NCBI RefSeq assembly: GCF_019264445.1
Contig: NZ_JAHVAB010000017.1
Location: 1 to 61,022, forward strand
Source of the DNA: Hydrogenophaga sp.
GTDB lineage: Bacteria; Pseudomonadota; Gammaproteobacteria; Burkholderiales; Burkholderiaceae_C
Reading direction: 5' to 3'
DNA length: 61,022 bases
Each line of letters starts with the position of its first letter. The stretch's first letter is position 1. Shown here piece by piece: positions 1 to 7,133 of the stretch. The notes beneath the pieces were generated by a model that was not told the origin of the DNA, searched no databases, and saw only the letters and a program-made list of their open reading frames with translations. Made by a program: the position numbers and the translations under genes.

Positions 1-335
1 GGCGGCTTTATTTGCGCCTGTGCCAAGCCGCAGCCCTATCGCCCAACTGGCCTCGCATGCTGCGCAACCTCGCCGTCAACGCAATCAGAGAGCCGGCACC
101 ACGACTGACCGCTGGCTGAAAACGAATATTTCAGGGCCGACGAAATACGCTCATGCTTCCCCTTTATGCATTTTTAACTTTCTTCGATTATGTTATCTCG
201 TGTCTTCGGCCGGCATTCTTTTGTTGGTCAACTCGGAGAGCAGCTCGCGAGTACACGTTCGATAGGGGACGTGCGCACCGTCATGGCGTTGGGCATGCTC
301 AATTGTTATCAAGTTGAAAACCAAGGTTCTTTTCG
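1..335. other. Left-edge region without a clear gene
   Basis: I see no complete gene here. One plus-strand reading frame is open from the window edge to a stop at about 116 (38 codons, ending LTAG) and has a fairly GC-rich third position. It could be the 3' end of a gene that starts outside the window, but I do not recognise the peptide. Downstream of about 120 the DNA becomes AT-richer and probably holds the promoter of the gene starting at 336. Confidence 0.3.
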
Positions 336-1181
336 ATGCCAAAGAGCAAAAGAATGCCTCCCCTCCCCCATGCTACAGAGCAGGCGATTGTTTTCGCGTT
401 CGACGGAAACCCAAGTTCGCTCTCCGGGAAGTTGCGAGCGATATACGAAGCGTCAGCAGCATTAATGACTCGCTCGGAGCAGGAGCATCAAGCCGCGATT
501 AAAAAGGCATGGGGGCGCGATGCTGCAGTGATGGAGAATCATTCGCTGGATCAGCGAGTTGGTCGGAGAAAGACGTTTAACAATGCCACAAAGGCAGGTG
601 TGCTGTCGGAGTACGAGGCGACGCTAGTCTGCCTAGGAGAGATCACGGACGCCTTCAAAACCCTTAACGCACTAAAGCATTCCGTGTCGGACTTCACGAG
701 CCTGGCGCACGAGTTGCATGGATTCTGGAGCGGCCGTAGCGCTGTGTCTGTGCAAGAGCTCGATAAACTGGTCCCGTTGTTTTTTTCGTTGCAGCTCCAC
801 TGCTGGCACCTGTACGCCTATCTGGAAAGACCGGGGCCCACCTTTCAGGCGAGGCAGGCACGCGCTCAAGCAGGAGGCTCGGCCAACAATGACGGAGAAG
901 AAATCCTCAGGGAGCAGATGCTGGAATATCTGGTCAAGCTGCCATCGGATCAACAGTGGAAAAGCCTTGCCAAGTTTTTAAACGAGCATAGGACGCAGTT
1001 GGAGATCATCCTTGAAAGGTATCAAGTGTCACGGCCGATGACACCGAGTGGCCGCCCAGCCTCCGCCTGCATGGCTCTAAAGATTGACAACATCAACCGC
1101 AAGCTGGGCGAATGGGCCGAAGATAGTTCGGAATTTTTGAATGCGCTTCAACGGTTGATCCCCACATATCGCCGGCAGTGA
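336..1181 (+). CDS. Hypothetical protein of the accessory patch
   Basis: A 281-residue protein that I do not recognise. It looks soluble and mostly helical, with no signal peptide, no membrane segment and no obvious catalytic motif. It has charged, leucine-spaced stretches in the first 100 residues (an LRAIYEASAALM run) and again after residue 200. The ATG at 336 is chosen because an AAGG lies about nine bases upstream; an ATG six codons later is an alternative. It converges on the DUF3987 gene with only 17 bp between the stops. Its mixed codon use and its place beside satellite-type replication genes suggest cargo of the integrated element rather than core genome. The function is unknown. 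Confidence 0.55.
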   Translation: MPKSKRMPPLPHATEQAIVFAFDGNPSSLSGKLRAIYEASAALMTRSEQEHQAAIKKAWGRDAAVMENHSLDQRVGRRKTFNNATKAGVLSEYEATLVCLGEITDAFKTLNALKHSVSDFTSLAHELHGFWSGRSAVSVQELDKLVPLFFSLQLHCWHLYAYLERPGPTFQARQARAQAGGSANNDGEEILREQMLEYLVKLPSDQQWKSLAKFLNEHRTQLEIILERYQVSRPMTPSGRPASACMALKIDNINRKLGEWAEDSSEFLNALQRLIPTYRRQ

Positions 1182-1198
1182 CTATCTCCTGTCGGCCT

Positions 1199-2506
1199 TC
1201 AGTAAGCCCAGCGAGGGGGAGTGAGGTGGATCTTCCGAGTCTTCCCTGTGTACTCACTCGAAATCCATGAGCGTTGCTCCATGTAGTACAGGGTAGCCTC
1301 CAGATATTCTTTCTTTCGGACCGGCGCAGGCCCCAGCCTCTCCACCATCCCCTGCGTGACGTTTCCGTTGGGCTGTGAGTGCAGCCACTGCATCAGAATG
1401 GCCGCATGATGCGCCAACAGAACTTCGGGCGGCGCGCGACCGAGTATGCGCTTGGTTTCGTGCAGGTACCACCAAACCACCGTAGCAGCCTGATACATGG
1501 TCCACCCGCTGATCACCAACTGGCCGGTTTGGACATATTCGAAAACACCAGCCATACGAAGGAGGTTTTCCACCGCTTTGGCTGCAAAACCAGCGATGTC
1601 GTGAAACTCCCCGCCTGGGGCCAGTCGAGCCTCGATGTCGCGATCAAAGTCACGCCAGCAGTTCATTGCCTCGGGGGCAAGTCTTACGATTTTTCTTTTG
1701 AACGTCGCCCCTTGCCCAAGCGCTATGCTGTACTCGATCATCAGGTCACGAAGACGGTGATGGAGGGCATGGCCAGCGGTCGAGAAACGCTCCAGTCCGT
1801 TGCCGATGAAGGAGTCACGGGAGCCCTGGAGGGATGGAGGCATGGAAAACAGCGTCCTCGGCAAAAAGCCAGACCCCAGAAGCTCTTCACCTTTTCGCTG
1901 CAGTATGCCTTTCAGTATCGGCGCTTGAACCGAGAGGCACAATGAGATGCGCTTGTCTCTCAGAACAATGGCCCCGGTCTTGCGGGTGTTAATCCGTATT
2001 GGATCTGCGTCCCAGTTCTTGCACCAATCGGCACTGCTGAAGGTCTTGAAGTTTCGGCTGCCTTCGTCTGATGCCGCGAAGAGCGAGTTGGCGTTGGCGA
2101 GTTGGAGGTCGACGATGCCTTGGTACGTGGCGACGTCCGTGAAAAACTGGTGATAGGGAAGGGGTGGCTCCGCTGCGATGCCGCTGTTTGTCAATGCTGC
2201 CGCGAGGCTTCCCATCTCAAAGTCCGTGAATGCCGGCCTCACGCTTCGAGTCACGGCACTCATACGGTCGCCGGTACGTGGCGAGACAAGAAAGAAGAGG
2301 CTGGCAGGCACCGCTGCCCCATAAGGTGTTTCAACGTCGATGAGGCCTTGCACTGCGGCAGCAGCAGCGCTGATGACAACAGGCGCTGCGAGTGCGGGAG
2401 ACACCTGCGTATGTTGCGAGACCCGTTCTGTGAAATCGCGAAGCAAGGGTGGTAGCGATCCCACGGGATAGGGGGTGCTGGGTGAGAAATAGTCGTCGTT
2501 GATCAT
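1199..2506 (-). CDS. DUF3987 (YfjI-like) family protein
   Basis: The N-terminal part matches the DUF3987 pattern: a Pro-rich lead (YPVGSLPPLLRDF), then TQVSPALAAPVVISAAAAA, then a region on the scale of a primase/helicase-like replication protein. DUF3987 members such as YfjI of the E. coli CP4-57 prophage sit in integrative elements and are presumed to act in element replication; this is family knowledge, not demonstrated here. The frame is open up to 2644, but that start would overlap the upstream gene by more than 120 bp. I therefore chose the ATG at 2506, ten bases after the upstream stop (435 residues). It probably forms an operon with the Gp2-like and AlpA-like genes. Confidence 0.7.
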   Translation of the reverse strand: MINDDYFSPSTPYPVGSLPPLLRDFTERVSQHTQVSPALAAPVVISAAAAAVQGLIDVETPYGAAVPASLFFLVSPRTGDRMSAVTRSVRPAFTDFEMGSLAAALTNSGIAAEPPLPYHQFFTDVATYQGIVDLQLANANSLFAASDEGSRNFKTFSSADWCKNWDADPIRINTRKTGAIVLRDKRISLCLSVQAPILKGILQRKGEELLGSGFLPRTLFSMPPSLQGSRDSFIGNGLERFSTAGHALHHRLRDLMIEYSIALGQGATFKRKIVRLAPEAMNCWRDFDRDIEARLAPGGEFHDIAGFAAKAVENLLRMAGVFEYVQTGQLVISGWTMYQAATVVWWYLHETKRILGRAPPEVLLAHHAAILMQWLHSQPNGNVTQGMVERLGPAPVRKKEYLEATLYYMEQRSWISSEYTGKTRKIHLTPPRWAY

Positions 2507-2516
2507 GCTGTTCTGC

Positions 2517-3689
2517 TCAGCGCTGCTTCTTGCCGCCTTGCGGGCCACGTACGGCATGTACGTCGTAGGTGGAAATTTCGTAGCGGCGGGCTGGCCCGGT
2601 TTTGTTCTTACTTGGCTTTTTGAGCTTGGTGCAACCGAAGGCATGCCGTCCTTTAGGCAGACGCAGTCGCATCGAATAGTCGACCTTGCTCAGGTAGTCG
2701 GCGTGATGTCCAAAGTAATAGCCGGCATCTGGGTCGGCGTAGTGCACCAGCTTCAGACCAACAGCCTCCCTCGTGGGTAAAGCATTGACATTGTGCGTGT
2801 GGCTTGTGTTGTTAAATATATTCTTGTCCCAGTCCTTTGCAATGTGAAACCCGACATTGATTCGATCCCAGTACTTGGCGCCATTCAACCCGATGAGCCA
2901 GTGAATGTGAAATCCTTTGATTGGGCCGAATTCTATTTTCCACACATAGAAAAACAGATCTTCCTTGAAGGTCTTCCGAAGGCGTTTCGTCATTAACTTT
3001 CGTGCATTTGCAATATAGTTGAAAGCTGCCAAAAACTCATCCTCGCTCATTTTCTCGACCGGCGTTAAAGGATCCTTCTTGCGTGGAGACCAATCAAGCC
3101 TCTTCAGCAAAACTTGCTTGTGCCGCTCTTGCGCCTGCTTCATGCATGCCATTGCCTGCTTGTAATTTCGAGTGCCATTGCGACGAAATGATTTGACTTT
3201 TTCATACATTCCATTGGAGAGCGCGGCTTGCCGCATCTGGATCGCCCAATCGCTGTACTCCTTAACGACGGCATCAATCTCTTGGCCACAGGCATGCCGC
3301 AAGTCATCTAGCGACACAGCTGGACTGAACTCCTCGGCTAGCCTTATTGCCTCTGTCATCATTGGCTGAAGTTCGTGATGTGGAAAACGGGCTTTCAACT
3401 CCGGAATATTCCCTAGGAAACGAAGTAGTGACTTGCCAAGGGGAGTGATTTGCAGCCGGGGTTTTCCATAGTGGCTACCCTTTTTGAAAGGAGGTTCGAA
3501 TTTGTGATGGCACAAACCAAAAATCAGATGATGGACTTCTGTTAGTTCACGGATCGCATTGGATTCGTCCGTAAGGAATCCGATATGTGGAAAGTGTTCA
3601 GAGTAACTCGCAAAATAGGTGGGGTTGATTTGACTCGGGTTGTATTTCTGAGAGGGATGTTCAACATCCCTTGGGTGGTGATTCTTCAT
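2517..3689 (-). CDS. Inovirus Gp2 / YfjJ-like replication protein
   Basis: A 390-residue protein whose C-terminal half (about residues 190-370) resembles the YagK/YfjJ C-terminal domain, also called inovirus Gp2. Visible features are a GFHIHWLIGL segment with the HxH pattern of rolling-circle (HUH-type) initiators, then YYFGHHADYLSKVDYS and GRHAFGCTKLKK. I infer a replication initiator for the satellite element. The gene is distinctly AT-richer than the chromosome around it, which points to transfer. It lies between alpA and the DUF3987 gene, the same neighbours as yfjJ in CP4-57. The Shine-Dalgarno sequence is weak. The HUH reading is my own and needs a profile search. Confidence 0.7.
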   Translation of the reverse strand: MKNHHPRDVEHPSQKYNPSQINPTYFASYSEHFPHIGFLTDESNAIRELTEVHHLIFGLCHHKFEPPFKKGSHYGKPRLQITPLGKSLLRFLGNIPELKARFPHHELQPMMTEAIRLAEEFSPAVSLDDLRHACGQEIDAVVKEYSDWAIQMRQAALSNGMYEKVKSFRRNGTRNYKQAMACMKQAQERHKQVLLKRLDWSPRKKDPLTPVEKMSEDEFLAAFNYIANARKLMTKRLRKTFKEDLFFYVWKIEFGPIKGFHIHWLIGLNGAKYWDRINVGFHIAKDWDKNIFNNTSHTHNVNALPTREAVGLKLVHYADPDAGYYFGHHADYLSKVDYSMRLRLPKGRHAFGCTKLKKPSKNKTGPARRYEISTYDVHAVRGPQGGKKQR

Positions 3690-3824
3690 GGTAGAGGTTG
3701 ATAAGTTAGATGTTTAATATAACAACCCAATTGATCGAGTAATTGTGTTTCTGGGATTGTTATTAAATTTTTGCTTTAATCGATAATGGTTTTGAGCTCT
3801 CCGGCTTGGTTTCATGCGGAAAAT
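3690..3824. other. AT-rich spacer between alpA and the Gp2 gene
   Basis: 135 bp with by far the lowest GC in the window, including runs such as TTAAATTTTTG and TTTAATATAAC. On the minus strand a TATATT near 3715 could be a -10 for the Gp2 gene, but no good -35 partner is visible. This is likely a regulatory spacer of the element, possibly containing the AlpA-controlled promoter. Confidence 0.3.
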
Positions 3825-4079
3825 TTACGCCCCCTTGGCGAGCATTAGGGAATCTATGTAGGCCAAAACATCACCCAAGCGCCAGCCGACGGAATTAGTA
3901 CCGATACGCAACGACTTGGGGAAGTTGGCGTCGAAATATTTTGAGCGCGGATCTTCTCTAAGATAGGAGGCTGACCGTGAAAATCCAACCAGTTCACATA
4001 GTCGGGGTCGTCGAATTATTTTGGACAATTCAACTGGATCAAGTTGAGGTCTAGAGATGTTTGGATTAGAAGTTTTCAT
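3825..4079 (-). CDS. AlpA-family excisionase/activator
   Basis: An 84-residue DNA-binding protein of the phage AlpA family (MerR-like winged helix). The hallmarks are a helix-turn-helix lead (RRPRLCELVGFSRSASYLR), a short wing with FPKSLRIG, and the signature VGWRLGDVLAYIDS at the C-terminus. AlpA of CP4-57 activates the integrase gene of that element and so controls excision (established for E. coli). Here the product has the expected length and looks intact, but no integrase is seen nearby. The start has a GGAG about eight bases upstream. It is the first gene of the probable alpA-gp2-DUF3987 transcription unit. Confidence 0.85.
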   Translation of the reverse strand: MKTSNPNISRPQLDPVELSKIIRRPRLCELVGFSRSASYLREDPRSKYFDANFPKSLRIGTNSVGWRLGDVLAYIDSLMLAKGA

Positions 4080-4944
4080 AATTGACTCCGGATGCCTTAA
4101 GCGGCAGGGAATTCATTGTTCACCGTCCCAGTTCAAATTGCGATTGAGGCGCTTGCGGTATTCGACACCGCCCAAGCGCCCCCCTTGACCAGTTTTCGCG
4201 CTGACTTCAAGGGCAGAAATCTCTCTTCCCATGCCGATAGAGGGGCTGTGGGGCGAAAGTCGCGCAGACTCGGTTGACGGCGTTGTCGATGGTCACGAGC
4301 GCAGCGCTGTCGGCAGCCTCGTGAACTGTCTACAGGCTGACTTTGACGGCGCGCGGACGTTTGGTGAGCGGGTTGCGGCTTCCTGTTACCAGGCCGGCAA
4401 CCACTACGGCATCAGGATGTCTGGTGGGTTGCTGAGCGGCGACGCCGAAGCTGGCAAGGATGGTGTGGCGGCTTGCCTACTACCTGTTGTCGATAGCAGC
4501 GGGACTTGCGATATTTGCGTCCCTCACCCATGAGATTGGCCTGCGATTTTGGTGTTCGCAGCTCATGTGTGACGAGGTTTAGATCAACTGCCTTGCCAAG
4601 CGCTGGAGAGGAGGGTGGACCTTGTCTAAGGCCGCTTCCGATGGATCTCGTGCGATCCATTTCCTGGAGGCGCGATGGTTTTGGTTGCGGCTTGGTGGTT
4701 CAAACCGGCATCACCGAGTTCGCAGCTCGTGCCCGCTACAGGCTTGACATATTGGACAGCCTCCAGGCTCCGAAAGCTTCTGCCGATAGGTTGCAGCGCT
4801 CCCAGCGCTGTCGGCAAGGCAAGATATCAATCGATGCCAGTTGGCTCTGCTTGGACGCAGTACTCAGCTCAGGGATGTTTGTCACTCTCCCCACGGCGTT
4901 GCCAAGCGCTTTGGCAATTGGTAGAGACATTGGTAGAAAGGAAT
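4080..4944. other. 865 bp without a convincing gene next to tRNA-Ser
   Basis: No open frame here has a recognisable product, although a frame stays open on the plus strand for much of 4506-4946. Several short sequences recur: TTGCCAAGCGCT at 4593-4604 and 4899-4910, CAGCGCTGTCGGCA near 4302 and 4803, and GAGTTCGCAGCTC-like copies near 4555 and 4718. A perfect 7-bp inverted repeat lies at 4641-4660. In satellite elements the integrase usually occupies this position between the tRNA 3' end and alpA. I could not find tyrosine-recombinase motifs on either strand, so this is either a decayed segment or old chromosomal spacer. Confidence 0.45.
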
Positions 4945-4966
4945 AAAAAAGCGGCCCGGAGGCCGC
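4945..4966 (-). terminator. Intrinsic terminator of tRNA-Ser
   Basis: On the minus strand a perfect 6-bp GC stem (GCGGCC / GGCCGC) with a 4-base loop is followed by six T residues. It begins 16 bases beyond the tRNA CCA end and is oriented to end the tRNA transcript. Because it is intact, any element that integrated here did not separate the tRNA from its terminator. Confidence 0.85.
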
Positions 4967-4982
4967 GATTTTGCTTACTTTC

Positions 4983-5072
<90 letters not shown>

Positions 5073-5084
5073 GCGAAGCCTGCG

Positions 5085-5090
5085 ATTGTA
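5085..5090 (-). promoter_or_regulatory. -10 box of the tRNA-Ser promoter
   Basis: TACAAT on the minus strand, placed so that transcription would start about six bases before the mature tRNA 5' end. The matching -35 would lie inside the end of the DUF2237 gene and is not a good match. A TTGACC is present, but the spacing to the -10 is only 12 bp. Confidence 0.5.
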
Positions 5091-5104
5091 GCAGGGCAAT
5101 CGGG

Positions 5105-5497
5105 TCAAGCTGCGGTGCTCCCATCGGAAGCTTTGCGCCACGCGTGCCGCTCCAGCACCTCGAGCGAGACGTACTGAAGCGTTGCTGCGTTTGTGCACTC
5201 CAGCACAACGGGAGGTGCCACGCCAGCGTCCAGCGCTTGCAGCCAGCGTTGAACGCAAAGGCACCAGCGATCGCCAGGTCGAAGTCCCGCAAAACGCCAT
5301 TCCGGGCGGGGTGTGCTCAAGTCGTTTCCCTGCGAACGTGAAAACGCCAGAAACTCGCCGGTCACCCGCGCGCACACCACATGCGTGCCGTGATCGTCCG
5401 GCCCGGTCTCGCAACAGCCGTCGCGGTAAAAGCCCGTGAGTGGATCGTAGGAGCACGGCAGCAATTCGCCACCCAGAACATTGCGGGAGAGTGTCAT
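5105..5497 (-). CDS. DUF2237 family protein
   Basis: A 130-residue protein that matches DUF2237 over its whole length: NVLGGELLPCSYDPLTGFYR, then CCETGPDDHGTHVVCARVT, FLAFSRSQGNDLSTP, and PGDRWCLCVQRW near residue 85. The family is widespread in proteobacteria. It has conserved Cys and His/Asp residues, but no reaction has been firmly assigned to it. The protein is probably cytoplasmic. The end of the gene lies 32 bp upstream of tRNA-Ser on the same strand, so its coding region overlaps where the tRNA -35 should be. It starts 26 bp after the stomatin gene's stop and may be co-transcribed with it. Confidence 0.9.
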   Translation of the reverse strand: MTLSRNVLGGELLPCSYDPLTGFYRDGCCETGPDDHGTHVVCARVTGEFLAFSRSQGNDLSTPRPEWRFAGLRPGDRWCLCVQRWLQALDAGVAPPVVLECTNAATLQYVSLEVLERHAWRKASDGSTAA

Positions 5498-5523
5498 TGG
5501 AAGACGCCGCCTGGATGACCGGC

Positions 5524-6438
5524 TCAGTTGGCCTTGCCGGTGCCAACCATCTTCATGGCGGAGGAGATCAGCGCGGATACCTCGGTCATGTTGCTGGGCA
5601 CGATGAGTGTGGTGGTCGCATCGGAGGCCACTTTGCTGTATGCGTCCACAGCTTTCTCTGCCACTTTGAGCTGAACAGCCTCTTGACCGCCTGGTTGACG
5701 AATGGCTTCCGCGACTTTTCGGATGGCTTCTGCCGTCGCTTCGGCCACGGCAAGGATGGCAGAGGCCTCGCCCTGTGCGTTGTTGATCTCCGCCTGCTTC
5801 TCACCCTCGGAGCGTGCGATGAAGGCTTCTCGCTCGCCGGTGGCAATGTTGATCTGCTCCTGGCGGCGCCCTTCGGACGCTGCGATGAGGGCGCGTTTCT
5901 CGCGCTCGGCGGTGATCTGCGCCTGCATCGCCAGCAAGATTTCCTTGGGTGGCGTCAAGTCCTTGATTTCATAGCGCAGCACCTTCACGCCCCAGTTGAG
6001 TGCCGCCTCGTCGATGGCGTGGACCACTTGCGCGTTGATGATGTCGCGCTCCTCGAATGTCTTGTCGAGCTCCAGCTTGCCAATGACCGAGCGCAGCGAG
6101 GTTTGGGCGAGCTGTGTCACGGCGACGATGTAGTTGGAAGAACCGTAGCTGGCGCGCATCGGATCGGTGACCTGAAAGTACAGGATGCCGTCCACCTGCA
6201 GCTGGGTGTTGTCGCGCGTGATGCAGACCTGGCTGGGCACGTCCAATGGTATTTCCTTCAGGCTGTGCTTGTAGGCCACCTTGTCGATGAAGGGCACGAG
6301 GAAATTCAGGCCGGGCGCCAGCGAGACGTGGTACTTCCCCAGACGCTCGACCACCCAGGCGTTCTGCTGTGGCACCACCTTGATGGAGCGTGTGATGAAG
6401 ATGATGGCAATGATGAACAGGAGGATGGCAATTTCCAT
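5524..6438 (-). CDS. SPFH/Band-7 (stomatin, QmcA-like) membrane protein
   Basis: A membrane-anchored stomatin-type protein of 304 residues. One N-terminal hydrophobic segment (MEIAILLFIIAIIFITRSI) is followed by the Band-7 domain (VPQQNAWVVERLGKY, LVPFIDKVAYKHSLKEIPLD, and RDIINAQVVHAIDEAALNWG). A long Ala/Glu-rich coiled coil covers roughly residues 185-270. Such proteins form oligomeric ring scaffolds in the inner membrane and affect protease activity and membrane domains. The frame is open to 6561, but the ATG at 6438 starts exactly at the membrane anchor and avoids overlap with the NfeD gene. It pairs with the upstream NfeD gene, a conserved operon partner. Confidence 0.92.
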   Translation of the reverse strand: MEIAILLFIIAIIFITRSIKVVPQQNAWVVERLGKYHVSLAPGLNFLVPFIDKVAYKHSLKEIPLDVPSQVCITRDNTQLQVDGILYFQVTDPMRASYGSSNYIVAVTQLAQTSLRSVIGKLELDKTFEERDIINAQVVHAIDEAALNWGVKVLRYEIKDLTPPKEILLAMQAQITAEREKRALIAASEGRRQEQINIATGEREAFIARSEGEKQAEINNAQGEASAILAVAEATAEAIRKVAEAIRQPGGQEAVQLKVAEKAVDAYSKVASDATTTLIVPSNMTEVSALISSAMKMVGTGKAN

Positions 6439-6490
6439 GAGGTGATTTCTGGGAGGGGTTGCAGGAGGGGCGAGGGTAGCGCACGCAGCA

Positions 6491-6916
6491 TCACATTTTG
6501 TCGACCAGCAGCCGGTTGCCCACCAGTTCGGCCACACGGTAGCTGCCCGGCGTGGGGGCATTGCCCGGTCGCTGGATGACGGTCCACTGCGCGCCGCGGT
6601 ACTTCACGCTGGCGGTTCCGTCGGCTTGCCATTCGTCGATCTGCAGCACTTCGCCCACATCGAGGTTGACGCTGCGCAGCGAGCGCACCGAAGGGTCGCC
6701 CGCCGTGCGCTGCTTCAGGAAGTACCAGCCCACCACAGCGGCCGACCCCACCAGCGCCGCCACAATGAGCTGCACCGTGGTGCCGGCCCCAAGGTGTGCC
6801 GACAGCGCGGCAGCCGCCATGCCGATGGCCAGCATGAGCAGATAGAAAGTGCCCGTAAAGAGTTCGAGCGCGACGGCTGAACCTGCCAGCAGCCACCACA
6901 AAGTTGAATCGGACAT
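6491..6916 (-). CDS. NfeD-like membrane protein (partner of stomatin)
   Basis: A 141-residue short NfeD protein. Two or three N-terminal membrane segments (WWLLAGSAVALELFTGTFYL, LAIGMAAAALSAHLG, VQLIVAALVGSAAVVGWYFL) are followed by a C-terminal OB-fold domain (about residues 85-140: VGEVLQIDEW, GTASVKYRGAQWTV, VAELVGNRLLVDK). Short NfeD proteins are encoded next to Band-7 proteins and are thought to help assemble or modulate them. The ATG at 6916 was chosen because it starts just before the first membrane helix and has a strong AAGGGAG ribosome site. The open frame continues upstream to 7258 but runs antisense into the decarboxylase gene. It is divergent from that gene. Confidence 0.88.
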   Translation of the reverse strand: MSDSTLWWLLAGSAVALELFTGTFYLLMLAIGMAAAALSAHLGAGTTVQLIVAALVGSAAVVGWYFLKQRTAGDPSVRSLRSVNLDVGEVLQIDEWQADGTASVKYRGAQWTVIQRPGNAPTPGSYRVAELVGNRLLVDKM

Positions 6917-7133
6917 GAGTGCTCCCTTCTCCAGAACCAAAGGGACCCGCGAGAGTCTCTCTGGGCCGGGCCGGTTGTAATGTCTGGCTTGCGCCACATT
7001 CTGCGACAAAAGGCCGAGCCGTTTCGCGGGCTGCCACACGATTTCCGTACACTTCGCGCCTGCTTGCCACCGTTGCGCCCTGAGCCCGCGGTGCCTTCCC
7101 CCCGTAGCCGCTGCCACACGGCTGGAGAACCAC

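Noticed and set aside
4231..4946. Two overlapping plus-strand open frames (about 100 and 146 codons) beside tRNA-Ser
   Set aside because: No recognisable product, no convincing ribosome site, and composition unlike a gene. They were checked on both strands for an integrase remnant and no recombinase motif was seen.
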